A stretch of 64,000 nt of DNA from Brachyhypopomus gauderio (lineage: Eukaryota; Chordata; Actinopteri; Gymnotiformes; Hypopomidae). The position numbers were made by a program, and so were the translations under genes. A model generated the notes under the pieces. It was not told the DNA's origin and ran no database searches. It was given only the letters and a program-made list of their open reading frames with translations. This document shows, piece by piece, positions 24,366 through 35,364 of the stretch (position 1 is its first letter; every line of letters begins with the position of its first letter). The stretch is taken from assembly GCF_052324685.1 (NCBI RefSeq), contig NC_135219.1, forward strand, positions 22,475,316 to 22,539,315, in the 5' to 3' direction.

Positions 24366-24440
24366 GTTTAGGACACATAAACGGACAGGAGATGAAGCAA
24401 ACATCATCATCAAGGTTGGCAAGCTATCAAAACATACCAA

Positions 24441-25145
24441 CTCAAAGGGTTAACATGATATCAGGCTCATGGGACAAAAATGATGGGAAACAAACACAAG
24501 TTGTAATATCCACAACATTAACATTTTCTTAATCCAAAATCGGCGCTCTGAACCAAACCTCGTCTTTATCAAGTCTAAACTAAACTTATAAAGGAGCAGC
24601 AGCAATAACTAAGCATTATATACCAGCCAAAGATAGAAGCTGTAGGTGGTTAGCGCCTAAGGCCAAGAAGCTACAGGGGCTAGCTAAGCAAACTAAAAGG
24701 CACAGGTGGTTAGAGAGCAAAGCTAAAGGTTGCACTCCAGTTATGTAGCTTAACTAAATCCCCAACCCATAAAACTCCGTATACAAGTGAAACATACCTG
24801 CTTTAACCCCGTCAAAACTACTAATGGCTCAGTTCTGCTCCCACAATAGTACTGCACCAGGAGGCGCCTCGTCTGGGCCTCTCCCTCGATATAAGAGCAG
24901 GACTAAACACTTAGTACTGGACACTAGTCTCACATTTAAAAGCAGAATACATGAGTAAAAATGCACCGTACCTTACAACAGCGAACACTCCGTAAAGTCG
25001 AGCTCACGCTCCAACCCTGTCGTCCCGTTGTGCTGCTTAGCTTAGCCACGCTATTGCTGCAAGGACCCCATGGTGCCCTTATCACATGCCTGATTACAGG
25101 CACACTGCAGCCTGTAACTACTCACTCCTCCCATACCAACAAATC
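24441..25145. other. Intergenic, no gene recognised
   Basis: 24630-24740 holds loosely repeated GGTGGTTAG and AAGCTA words. The open frame at 24961 shows no family motif. Nothing else is identifiable. Confidence 0.5.
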
Positions 25146-25149
25146 TGTG

Positions 25150-25520
25150 GAGGGAGCTAAAGATCAGGGTGATGGCAAGGAGACCCTCCAACCTCCAAAG
25201 AGTTGGAGCTCATCACTAAAGATGAATGGACAAAAATACCAGTGGAGACATGCAAAAAGCTGGTCAGCAATTACAGGAAGCGTTTGATTGCTGTAAATAA
25301 AGGCTTTTCTATTAATTATTGAGAAGGGTCTGAATAATTTTGGACATGCTACTTTTTGTTCAAATGTGAATAAAAGCTGAGAATTTTTTTTCCCCACAAT
25401 GATGCCTCTTGTACATCATCGTATTATCTCCTGGGAGATTTCCAGTCAAAAATATAATTTCTGGTTAAATAAAAGTAAATTTAAGTCAAAATTTGACAGG
25501 GGTATGACTGTATATATATA
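25150..25520 (+). mobile_element. Tc1/mariner transposase 3' fragment
   Basis: Encodes EWTKIPVETCKKLVSNYRKR and then LIAVNKG, the last conserved stretch of Tc1 transposases, with a stop near 25320. It is followed by Tc1-like 3' terminal sequence ending in GACAGGGGTATGAC. It is truncated at its 5' end; the catalytic domain is absent. Confidence 0.5.
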
Positions 25521-25921
25521 TATATATATTAGGGGTGGGACGCGATCAAAAAAATTAATCGAATTAATCGGAAGCTTTGTAATTAATTAATCGAAATTAA
25601 TCGCATTTTAATCGCATTTCAGTATTTAACATGAGAAATATTCATTTAAGTTTGAATGATGAATGAATCAATGAACATAATCATAAACTTCAACATCTTG
25701 TTTATTTTTCCACCAGTCTACTACGAAGACCAATATATGTGTAGTGTGCAGAAAACAGTTCAGAACATTGGAAATTCTGACCAAAAATGTTGTTTAATTT
25801 AGGGAGTTTTGCTCAGGATATTGGAAGAATTGAAGTAAATCAGAAGATGTTTTTAATACCATTTTAGATGGTAGACTTTCTTTAATTTCCCAGGCCTCTG
25901 CCACAGGCATCTCCATAGTGC

Positions 25922-26107
25922 CTAGAAGTGGTCTTCTGCATGCTCAAAGCAAATGACTGGATCTTCATCATCTATAGATTCATCATCTATAATATGAGCT
26001 GTCACACCAAGATCATTCTTGTTGCTAACAGAGGTCCAGTGATCCCCAGTCAGAGCCACATTTGTGGCACTCTTCACAATAACCTGTTTTAATTCTTTCC
26101 TCATCAT
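25922..26107 (-). pseudogene. hAT transposase, central fragment
   Basis: Encodes ATNVALTGDHWTSVSNKNDL followed by GVTAHIID. This is the conserved first catalytic region of ZBED-type hAT transposases, where the family usually reads TTDHWTS. The remaining catalytic blocks are absent because of deletions and inserts. Confidence 0.5.
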
Positions 26108-26141
26108 ACAGCTGCTGGATTTTCTTCGACATTGTCTTTCT

Positions 26142-26220
26142 GGGGTGAGTTTCCCAAAACGTTCTTACGTACGAGGTTAAGAAGTACTTGGCGCTAAGAA
26201 CGTTTTGGGAAACTCACCCC
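26142..26220. repeat. 79-bp palindromic MITE
   Basis: GGGGTGAGTTTCCCAAAACG at the left and CGTTTTGGGAAACTCACCCC at the right form a near-perfect hairpin. It is nested in the hAT element. Confidence 0.5.
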
Positions 26221-26509
26221 TGGACGGTAGTTCGTAACTTGCATCAGTTGACGCAATTCGCAGCGCTTCTTGTAAGCATTTATCTTCGACCACAGGGAGC
26301 GGACAACACAAATAATGTGACGCATCATGTATAAACGCGTGCGGAGTCGCGCGCCATTCGCGAAAGTTTAATCCAGTCTTAATGGTCCAATGAAGGTAAT
26401 TTAAAAACCAGGACGTTTCCTCACAGGATGTGAATTACGGACGTTTGGTCACCCTATCGTACTAGGAATACATTTAGCAGCTAAGTTACCATTACTGACC
26501 TGCGCGTTA

Positions 26510-26820
26510 AGCTGGGCGTACACTGTGCGATTTTTGGCCCATTTTCTGCCGATTTTTCACTCGTTTCGGCTCAATCGCGTGTCGTGCATCGTATAGTTTA
26601 CACAGGTAAACGAGGAGCGATTCACACCTCACGACCAACTCCCGATCAGAAATCGCAGCGTCGCAAGAACATCAAACATGTTTGAAATTCAAATCGCTCC
26701 TCGTGAGAGTATCGCACTGTTGAAGCAGCTTCATGAGCCGACCCTCCCTGCGATTTAGTCGTACAGTTTGAGCTGGAGCTGAGTACACGATTTAAAATAT
26801 CGCACAGTGTACGCCCAGCT
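26510..26820. mobile_element. PIF/Harbinger-type MITE
   Basis: 311 bp with terminal inverted repeats AGCTGGGCGTACACTGTGCG / CGCACAGTGTACGCCCAGCT. It is flanked on both sides by TTA (26507-26509 and 26821-26823), the usual target duplication of this superfamily. It is nested in the hAT element. Confidence 0.5.
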
Positions 26821-26834
26821 TTACCCGCAACATG

Positions 26835-27071
26835 TTTTGCGTTGAGGTGGTAACGAAGGGTGGAAGTGCTCCTGTGATAAGCGAACTCCTTCCTACATAA
26901 AGTGCAAATAACACTATTTTTGTTTGTACTTCCATCTGGAAGTTTCTTATATTTAAATTTCCCATCCACCAACGTAGCCTCTTCAGTCATCTCCATCATG
27001 CTCATCTTATTGTGCGTCCATATAATCTGTATGGCCGGAACTCGCGCACTGAGAAACATTCCACGGTGCAA
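26835..27071 (-). pseudogene. hAT transposase, N-terminal BED finger
   Basis: Encodes SVICTLCRKEFAYHRSTSTL followed by RYHLNAKH, a BED-type C2H2 finger at the N-terminus of ZBED/hAT transposases. It is cut off downstream by the TTA-flanked MITE. Confidence 0.5.
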
Positions 27072-27171
27072 AAGTGTCTCGTCCGTTAAATGCGTTAAAA
27101 TGCGTTAATTTTTTTAGTGCGTAAATTTTCCTGTAATTAATTAATCGAAATTAACGCGTTAAAGTCCCACC

Positions 27172-27172
27172 A

Positions 27173-27265
<93 letters not shown>

Positions 27266-27290
27266 GCGCGCGCGCGCACACACACACATC
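27172..27290. repeat. Compound microsatellite (TA)n(CA)n(CG)n(CA)n
   Basis: About 65 bases of TA, then CA, CG and CA runs. It adjoins the right end of the hAT element, which inserted into the TA run. Confidence 0.5.
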
Positions 27291-27504
27291 ATGAAAGCAC
27301 GTATTTGTAATGCACTTAGATGTATTTATGATACATATGTGAAACAAAAGTTAATATCATACTTTGCTAAAAGGTAAAAACATGTTTTTACTTTTTGTTC
27401 TTTCTGCATGTTTAGGGGTTAGTGATGTATTCTGTATTACAATACAATGTGGTATACTAATTCAAATGTTTTATGGAAGTTGTTTTAAGTTTCTTATATT
27501 TTAG

Positions 27505-28630
27505 CCTGTAGCAACAAGGAACACAAAAAATTCCAAGTCCAGCATTATGTCTGCACATACCGCTTCAGTCAGGATCACTTGGAACTTTTGTTCCATTCTG
27601 TCAGGGCATCAGGTAGAAATTTCACATTATAATTAGTCTTTTCAGTCCGTGAGCCAGAGCGGATATTGGTACCATCTGGGTGGGCATTCTAGTAGAGAAT
27701 ATACATCACTTGTTTACAATATTATAGACCTCTTCAGACACCTATGCATTTGTTTTTATAGCCTACCTGTGGAAGAAACATGGTTATACAGTTATTACCA
27801 TACTTACATTTCATAGCCTGTGAGGAAACATGGTTATACATTTTCCATACTTACCCTCAGAAGATGTGTCTTTGATGACTATGAGTGTCCTCATTAAATA
27901 TCTCTGTAATCTAAGTGTGCAAATGTTTTAGATTTTTTTAGGAGGCTGGAATAACAGTCCCACTGCAGGGCAGTTCCAGGGCATTTTCCATCGTCTGATG
28001 GTGCGCTGTGGTGTCTCACCAAGTACGTCGGGCAACGTGGCAGCACAAGATGAGACTGTATCACTATCGGCTGCAGACATGCACTCTGCTTTAATGGTAG
28101 AAGAAGAGCTCCCGTCCCCATCTGCAAACATTTCTGCAGTCATATGTGACCACAGTTACCTGCCCACCTGCTTTGGTGGTCTTGTGGACAATGCCCTGGT
28201 CTACATTTCAGGGTTTGTTGTCCGAAAAATTCTGAAAAAACTGTCCTGTGAGGTGTGCCGTGCAAGCCTTGTCAAAGGTGCTGTACCCTCATCCTTTGAC
28301 CAGAGCTACCACCTGCCTCAACTTAAAAACAATGGTGGTCTGATGATCCCCTCAGATGGAACAGTGAAGGTGGTCAGAGCAGCAGAGCGTGTGATACGCC
28401 AAAAATCAACAGGTGTCAGTGTGTCCTTTGTCAACCAGTTCGTTCGGGCTGAGATTGGTTCTGAAGATGTGTTTTTACTCGGGGAGCACATTGCAGAAAC
28501 ATGTTCCTGTCATTTGTTGTCTCTGTATTTCACAATTTAAGGCTGCACCACATCGCAAAATTAACTACCCTGGAGATAATGAGTGCCAGCACATGCAAGA
28601 AATTGTGCAAAAACAGTTATTTTTTCAAAT
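27505..28630 (+). pseudogene. P-element (THAP9-like) transposase 3' part, copy 1
   Basis: P-element transposase C-terminal half. Exon 27505-27611 encodes YRFSQDHLELLFHSVRASG. A second exon from 27942 begins GWNNSPTAGQFQGIFHRLM and runs to about 28540 through YLPTCFGGLVDNALVYISGF and FDQSYHLPQL. The last conserved stretch (FHNLRLHHIAKL) lies in a different frame, so one shift is present near 28500. The THAP domain and the first catalytic part are absent. Splice sites are canonical. It is related to the copy at 45371. Confidence 0.5.
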
Positions 28631-28689
28631 AATGTATGATGAATGGAATGTTCTTGGGGAGGGGCTTATAGAATATAATGGGGTGTAAC

Positions 28690-28862
28690 TAGGCAGAGGG
28701 GGGACGAGCCTGGGAGAGCAGGCTCGTAATGTATGTGATGACGGGATCTATGTGACTTTGCAGTCACCGATCTTTAAACTCTGATTAAGAGGACTCAATT
28801 TAAGACTGTTTTATTTCTTTCCATGAACGCGCGTTGTAAATATGTATATAGCTGTAGGTGTC
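28690..28862. other. Short unassigned stretch
   Basis: A GAGCCTGGGAGAGCAGGCTC hairpin at about 28709-28728 and CTCAAATAAATG near 28862. No family was recognised. Confidence 0.5.
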
Positions 28863-29245
28863 TCAAATAAATGTGCAAAGGAAAATTGCACAGTAGGGGG
28901 CGAGAACGAGTCCAGAGATAGTTTGTGAGGTAGAAATCAGCTCAGCTGTTCCAGAGTCTGATGCACAGTCTATCAGAGCTACAATCCCGGCAGCAGACTC
29001 ATCTGGATTCTCCATGAAATCAAACATTTTGTTGGTGATCCCACATTCTGGACTGAAATATTGAACAGCGAGGGGAAACATCTTCCTGTTGCTTTTATTT
29101 GATGCATCTGTGTGTAATGAGAATGGTCAGGATTTATCTGATGTTAGGGCCTTCACAACGTCACTCACTGCCTTTGGAGCAAGGACATCTTTAACCACTG
29201 CCTCTGCCTTTGTTCTCCCTAAATTTTGAATCTGAAAGAATATTT
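28863..29245 (-). pseudogene. hAT-like transposase remnant
   Basis: The minus strand encodes MFPLAVQYFSPECGITNKMF followed by DFMENPDESA. It is preceded upstream by TDASN and KDVLAPKAVSDV in another frame. This matches the middle of hAT-like proteins of the DUF4371/ZMYM6 type (TDASN...FPVVVQYF). It is a short broken relic. Confidence 0.5.
28882..28910 (+). promoter_or_regulatory. CTCF-like motif inside a repeated 26-mer
   Basis: ATTGCACAGTAGGGGGCGAG followed by AACGAG also occurs exactly at 46433-46458. Its CAGTAGGGGGCG core fits the CTCF consensus. Function is inferred only from the motif. Confidence 0.5.
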
Positions 29246-30107
29246 TGAAAGAATATTTTGATGCAGTTTATGTGCACAGTCAGCACTGTTGTAACTGAGG
29301 TTGTGACTGTGTGGTGCTGCGGTAACCTGGAGAGAATGAGTGAGATGACAAATTCTTAATTAAATTGAATCAGACCATTCAAACAGTTAAACAGAGGTTT
29401 AGATTTAATCTATTGACATGATTTGTTCTTTCAATAGTAGTTTCAATAGGAAACTGAATCAGTAATAACAATGTTCTGTACCATATCATTGTCAATATTT
29501 TACAAACCTTTCAATTTGCCTTAAATTCATCTTAATTTGCCTTAAATGATGCTATTCAGTCATCAATGTGCCTCTTCCCACTCACATTTGCATCTCTACA
29601 TAAGCTTTCGTTTCTGGGGACGTGGTGGAGTGTGGAGCAGAAGACATTTTTTTGTGGGACGGGTGTGTGGCGTGACGTCTGTTGCTAGGAAACGGTGATG
29701 GCAGCGCCAGCAGGTCCGTAGCAGGCCGGGGGTCCTAAGAGGATCCACCACCATTTTGCTGGCCTTAGTATTTCCTGTTTTTTTATTTCATGCTGAATTG
29801 TTACATTTATTGGTGATGTGTGTGTGACAGAGATGAGTATTGGACACTTGAAAATACTCCTCTGGGCCGACGCCGGTCACCATGCCAATGACAACAATTT
29901 ACACAGAAGAACAATTTAGACCTGTAAGGGATAATGTCCATTTTGGTGTAGGCATATCCGGTTAGGCAGGAGGTGGCTGGCCCAGGATGGATCTCTGGAA
30001 AAGGCTTGTCTCTCCTCATCTGTGTTCCTCGAGAAAATAAAACAGGGAAAATTAGCTCTGTATAAGGACATACACAGGACAGATGAGATTATAAACATTT
30101 CTGGAGT

Positions 30108-30453
30108 GTGGCAGCAACTCCGGCATTAAATCAGGTATTCATCAGTGGCCCTGTGCCTGCAGGGGGCTGCAATACGTTCTCAAGGCTACTGGCATTAAAT
30201 GTTTGGCTGCAGAAAACCTGCAGGTCAAATGGACTGAACTTCATTGACAACTTCAATCTGTTTTTTGGGAAGAGAGAATTCTTCAATCGGACTGCAAACT
30301 AACAAGAGGGGTGTCAATCTCCTGTCAGAAAACTTTATTTTATCTCTGTGTAACTTCTCTGTTTCAACTGGTGAAGAAACGTCAGCGTTAACACCCAAGG
30401 ACACCGTCGCCACTACAGAGACACAACATCCTCCCCCCACAGAGGATGCGGAG
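30108..30453 (+). pseudogene. LINE ORF1, esterase-like C-terminal part
   Basis: Reads VFISGPVPAGG, CNTFSRLLALNVWLQKTCRS and FIDNFNLFFGKREFF across one frame change. This resembles the SGNH-esterase domain found in ORF1 of fish L2/CR1 elements (FISGPLP, FIDNFNLFW). A stop separates it from the KRGVNLLSENF continuation. Confidence 0.5.
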
Positions 30454-30959
30454 TAATTAGATGGGAGCCATGTGCTGTATCAGCTGCCAGAAACACCACA
30501 ACCGAATAGACAATCCACACCATCCTCCACCTCATCATCACCTCACCTGAACTTCCCAGAAACCATGGAGAAGCTTGTATCTGTAGGGACAAGACTGACA
30601 CTTTCACTGTCAGCGAGTCCTCAGGTACAGCGGCAAATCACCTCAACTTCTCCCCCACAGTCCTTAATAAACAAATCTCCCCCACAACCTCAAAGTAAAA
30701 AAACAAGCTCATAATCCACCAAATAGACAGCTCCGCTCGCGAGTTCATCACCAGCAGGAGCTCCACCCACCCTCCACCACCGTAAAGGAAAATTTACATC
30801 TTTTGGGTCCGTGCTGCTACAGTGTTGATATCAGCGGTACATATTTTCAAAACAAGCATGGACCCTGTGTCCCAATTATCTCTCCCATTCCAGTTCTGAT
30901 CAGAAGCAGAAAGAACAAGGAGTTTAGGTCAGATACTGTGAATACATCCAACCTACAGT

Positions 30960-31661
30960 ATGTTGGAAGTATCTCAGTCTCTGAACCAAAATGTACAGGT
31001 TATTAAGTTAGCTCTACTAAATGTCAGATCTATTACAAACAAGTCTTATCTAATTAATGATTTAACTACATCTTATGGGCTTGATTTCATGCTTTTAACA
31101 GAGACATGGTTAAATTCATATAGTGCTGATATTGTGCTAACTGAGTCGGCTCCACCAAACTTTAACTTTTTAAATGTTTCTCACAATGGCAAGAAAGGGG
31201 GAGGTGTAGCAATGCTGTTTAATGATACTTTCCAATGCAAGCAGTTACCACTTGGCGATTTCACATCTTTTGAATATTTGAGTGCAATTTTAAAAGGGGT
31301 ACAAAGAATATTACTAGTAACTGTCTACAGGCCTCCTGGGTACAATGCTAATTTTATTGATGATTTCACAGATATGTTATCTTTTATTTCTACTGAATTT
31401 GATCATTTTGTTATTGCTGGTGATTTTAACATTCATATTGATAATCCCAATAATAGTTATGCCAAAGAATTCTATGATGTACTTGAATCTTTTGAACTTT
31501 CTCAGCATGTGTCTGGAAGCACGCACTGCCATGGTCACACTTTGGATGTGGTTATCTCAAAGGGTCTTAACATTTCAGGCTGTATTAAGGATGTTGCATT
31601 GTCTGATCACTACTGTGTATTTTTTGAAATGTGGATTTCAATCCATAGCAATGCCAGGTAG
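30960..31661 (+). pseudogene. LINE ORF2, apurinic endonuclease domain
   Basis: 233 open codons with endonuclease landmarks: LALLNVRSITNKS, FMLLTETWLNS (catalytic Glu), VTVYRPPG, VIAGDFNIHID (Asp/Asn), HTLDVVIS and LSDHYCVFFE (Asp-His). These residues nick target DNA before reverse transcription. The domain appears intact; the frame is lost just after it. Confidence 0.5.
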
Positions 31662-32209
31662 GTTAGGTTAAAGAAAAGACAGATAAATGAAAGGACAGCT
31701 GCACTTTTTGTTACCAAAGTGTGCTCTGCACCTTGCCAACTATCAGGCTCTGTTGATACTCTGCTGGATAGTTTCAACTCAAAAACTGCCAGTATTTTGG
31801 ATCAGATTGCACCAGTTAGAGTTAAAACCATGCAATGTAAGCAGAAAGCTCCATGGAGAAATGATCCTGCAGTTCAGCACCAAAAAAGAGAATGCAGAAA
31901 GGCTGAGTTCAGATGGCGTAAAACCAACCTTCACGTATATAGAGATTTTCAAAGATAGGCTGCGTGATTACAATAAAATAATGTGCAAAGCTAGACAATC
32001 CTTCTTCTCTAGCATTATTAACAATAGCAAAGTGCTTTTCAGTATGGTTGACAGACTAACAAACCCACCTACATATATGACCCCTGAGCTAGTTTCAAAT
32101 GAGAGATGTAATGAGTTTGCAAAATTCTTTAATACTAAAATCCACAATATCAGACAAGCCATCTGTACGCCTACATCCACCAATGAGCCAATTTTCTCTC
32201 CAAAACCGG

Positions 32210-32382
32210 AGTTGTATAATCCAGGTTCAGAAAGTAAAAGTCCTCACCAGGATTTTGCTCAGGCTTCCTGGATTGTGTTGATTCCACTAATTTTACATGG
32301 ATTGCACTAATTAAAAAAATCTATCAAGCTTGAGCAAAATCCTGGTGAGGATTTTTACTTTCTGAACCTGGATTATACAACT
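32210..32382. mobile_element. Hairpin (foldback) element inside the LINE
   Basis: AGTTGTATAATCCAGGTTCA at the left is mirrored by TGAACCTGGATTATACAACT at the right. The inner arms (GTCCTCACCAGGATTTTGCT and its complement) and the spacer are shared with the hairpin at 54591-54766, but the outer arms differ. It splits the LINE coding sequence between IFSPKP and the following STINEEGL. Confidence 0.5.
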
Positions 32383-33026
32383 CTGTCCAAAACCACGCAA
32401 AATGTTCAACATGTCCCAGTTTAGTACTATTAATGAAGAAGGTTTAATTGATACAGTGAGTCATCTCAAATCATCCACTTGCAGCCTTGATAATGGTAAT
32501 GACCAACCAAGTTTTTAAAGAATGTCTTTTCAGCATTATCAATGAACATTCTTCAAATAGTAAATTCTTCACTCATGTCAGGTGTATTTCCGAGTGCATT
32601 AAAAACTGCAGTTGTGAAGCCTCTCTTGAAAAAGAAATCTCTAGATACAAGCTTGTTGAATAATTATAGACCAATTTTTAATCTACCGTTCATTGGAAAA
32701 ATAATAGAAAAAATTGTCTTCAAGCTAATTATGCACTTTCTGTCCACAAATAGCTGTCTAGACCAATTTCAGTCTGGCTTCCAACCTAATCATAGTACTG
32801 AGACTGCACTCATTAGGGTTATCAATGACATTCGGGTAAATACAGACTCAGGAAACATGTCTGTTCTACTACTGCTCGATCTCAGCGCTGCCTTTGACAC
32901 CATTGACCACAAAATTCTCATAGATAGACTTGAGAACTGGGTTGGACTCTCAGGAACTGTCCTAAAATGGTTCAGTTCAAACCTTCAAGGAAGGAATTTC
33001 TTTGTCGAAAAGGAGGGTAATGTTTC

Positions 33027-33268
33027 TGAGATATCTTGATATATATAAGATATATAATGGGATATCTTGATATATATAAGATATATAATGAGATATCTTG
33101 ATATATATAAGATATATAATGAGATATCTTGATATATAAGATATATTATGAGATATCTTGATATATATGATATATCAAGATATCCCATTATATATCTTAT
33201 ATATATCAAGATATCTCATTATGTATCTTATATATATATCAAGATATCTCATTATATATCTTATATAT
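33027..33268. repeat. AT-rich palindrome of tandem units
   Basis: About four direct copies of a 33-base unit containing GATATCTTGATATATATAAG are followed by inverted copies of the same unit with a dyad near 33168. Inverted units resume at 33535-33572 beyond the solo LTR. It should extrude as a cruciform. Confidence 0.5.
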
Positions 33269-33534
33269 TGTCCGTCCACAGCGGCTGTTGTTGTTGTTGT
33301 TTGGTGACGTCATGTGCGTCCCTCAGGTGGGCGGAGCCCGTTATCCGTCTCACCTGAGGGTCGTTTGTTTGCCTATATATGTCTTGTCTTTGTACCAGTT
33401 GACCGCTGGTACACATATCCTTAATTTGGATCTTTTGCACGGGTTTTGGTTTGCACACTTTCTATTAAACCATCCTTTTTCCCTGAGACATGGCGTGATC
33501 GCTTCCTTTCCAGTTGCTCACCCCGCCCGTCACA
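33269..33534 (+). mobile_element. Solo LTR, about 266 bp
   Basis: Starts TGTCCGTCC and ends CCCGTCACA, flanked by ATAT on both sides (33265-33268 and 33535-33538). Contains a TATA-like box near 33375. Family uncertain, probably Ty3/Gypsy-like. It looks whole as a solo LTR, and is younger than the AT palindrome it sits in. Confidence 0.5.
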
Positions 33535-34733
33535 ATATCTCATTATATATATTTTATATATCAAGATATCTCATGCTATGCAGATGACACTCAGATCTAC
33601 ATGGCTCTCTGCCCAAACAACTACGGTCCCCTAGACTCACTGAGTACATAAACAAGTGGATGAAACACAACTTTCTGCAGTTAAATAAAGATCAAACGGA
33701 GATTATTTTATTTGGGAACAGCAAAGACACAGACTAGCTGCCTATCTAGATTCGAGAGCCCTAAAATCTAAATAACTAGTACGTAACCTTGGTGTACTAA
33801 CGGACTCTGATCTCACCTTTAGCAGTCATGTCAAAGCCGTCACCAAATCAGCTTTCTATCACCTCAAAAACATCAACAAATTCAGAGATTTTCTGGCTAA
33901 AGCAGACCTGGAGAAACTCATCCACGCTTTTGTTTCTAGTAGGATTGATTATTGTAATGGGCTCCTAACTGGACTCCCAAAAAAAAAACAAGTAAACAGC
34001 TTCAGCTGATTCAAATCGCAGCTGCCAGAGTTCTCACTAGGAGTAAAAGAAGGGAGCACATCACTCCCATCCTTAAATCCTTACACTGGATACCCGTATG
34101 TTACAGGATAGACTTTAAGGTAATATTACTGGTTTATAAATGTCTTAATGGTGCAGGACCAGTATATTTATTGGATGTGCTCCAACAATATGAGCCGAGC
34201 AGAACTCTCAGATCATTAGGAACTGGTCAGTTAGTGCAGCCTAAGGTAAAGAGGCAGCGTTTAGCTACTACGCTGCTCAGAAATGGAACCGGTTGTCAGA
34301 GAGCATTAGAAGAACCCCAACACTAGATACTTTTAAATCCAGACTGAAAGCCTTCATGTTTGAGCAGGCCTTCAGCTCAGTTTAATTACCTTTACTCTGT
34401 AACGGCACTTTTATCTTCATTAATTTAACTTCCTTTAAATCTACTGTTTTAATCATGCTTGCTATTTTAGATTTTATTGTGTTTGTTTCTTTTTTGTTTA
34501 ATTTTAATTTTTTATTTTTATCTTCTTATCTTTGCTCCCTCTTTAGATCTGCTTTTAGTTAAACTAAACTTTGTCTCTCTCCTCAGCAGAAACTTATTGC
34601 AGAGGTTGTGATTTCTCTCCTGGTACGTGTATACACAGGCGATGCCAAGATCAGGGGGCGACGCCAGGATCAGGGGATCTAACTCTACAAGGGTCGAGAG
34701 GTTTGGCGGTCAAACTCCACGGGGGGTATACAG

Positions 34734-35364
34734 TGTCGTGGAAATTTTCTACTAAATGGATGAGGACTCAGACGTGGTTAAATGATTAATTTATTACAAA
34801 AAAATAAATATATATATATATATAGGACAAAGACAGAAACAAGACAGACACAGACATGAGAGTCTCATTCAAGCATGACAACTCTGAAGGCAGGGGGGCA
34901 GTCCCCCTGCTTATATACAATCTTAAACACAATTCAGCAGTTCTAACAGCAGGTTATCTTTAGCACAGCATGTTCCAAAACATAAGCGTCCAGCAGGCTA
35001 CTTTGTCTCACATGTGTGTATCTCCTAATATGGACTTCCCTAGAGTTAGCGGAAGCAACTGATGTATCAGTTGAACACAGAGAAAGCTAAATGACCCAAG
35101 ACTAGTAGCCTAGTGACTACCAGTTAACAGAGTGCTCTTACCCTCAGCACTCTCCCTGACCTGGGTCACAGTATAGCACACATGCATAATATGAACTGAA
35201 CATAAGTACATGATTACACTGAAACACACTACTTCATTATTGTAGTCCTTCTGCTTAGTCAGAATGGACATGTCCTAAATCATAAAGTTCATAATGATCT
35301 CTTATAATAACTAAAAATGATCTAATCAATGATGATTAGTCAATAATCAATCATTTCTGTCACA
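34734..35364 (-). mobile_element. Solo LTR, about 631 bp, retrovirus-like
   Basis: Read on the minus strand it starts TGTGACAGAAATG and ends CCACGACA. It has a TATA box (GTATATAAGCAG) and an AATAAA signal in the expected order, and is flanked by ACAG on both sides (34730-34733 and 35365-35368). It is a solo LTR of an endogenous retrovirus or Gypsy-like element inserted in the LINE 3' region, looks whole, and is relatively young. Confidence 0.5.

Larger units (their letters stand above)
18169..24440. mobile_element. ISL2EU-type DNA transposon, copy 1
   Basis: Two convergent genes face each other: SWIM/YqaJ nuclease on + (18250-22054) and THAP-DDE transposase on - (24365-22639). To my knowledge this pair is characteristic of ISL2EU elements (IS5/PHIS group related to PIF/Harbinger). 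Just outside the genes, AGTTAACC (about 18146) and the reverse complement of GGGTTAAC (about 24447) may be short terminal inverted repeats. The left boundary given is where similarity to copy 2 (49364-52684) stops. A foldback insert and a MITE lie inside. Confidence 0.5.
25530..27175 (-). mobile_element. hAT element with degenerate BED-type transposase
   Basis: The left end TAGGGGTGGGAC is matched by the reverse complement of the right end, TAGTGGTGGGAC. Each is followed by ATTAATCG-rich subterminal repeats. The element is flanked by (TA)n, which hides the target duplication. Inside, on -, are a BED zinc finger and a central transposase piece. Two smaller MITEs are nested within it. Confidence 0.5.
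31687..34384 (+). pseudogene. LINE ORF2, reverse transcriptase and C-terminus
   Basis: Pieces in order: TFIYIEIFKDRLRDYNK-like region near 31940; SGVFPSALKTAVVKPLLKK, NNYRPIFNLPFIGKI and LLLLDLSAAFDTIDH (RT block A Asp) in 32542-33039; CYADDTQIYMAL (catalytic YADD) near 33575; and AAARVLTRSKR-type thumb sequence near 34020. Sequence between FFVEKEGNVSE and CYADD, about 30 residues in the family, is missing and replaced by the AT palindrome and a solo LTR. Frameshifts occur before 32542 and after 33600. Confidence 0.5.

Noticed and set aside
27159-27347. 62-codon frame with Tyr-Ile repeats
   Set aside because: It is the (TA)n(CA)n microsatellite translated.
32985-33357. Frames with repeated Tyr-Leu-Asp-Ile words on both strands
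   Set aside because: They come from the AT palindrome units and solo LTR, not a gene.
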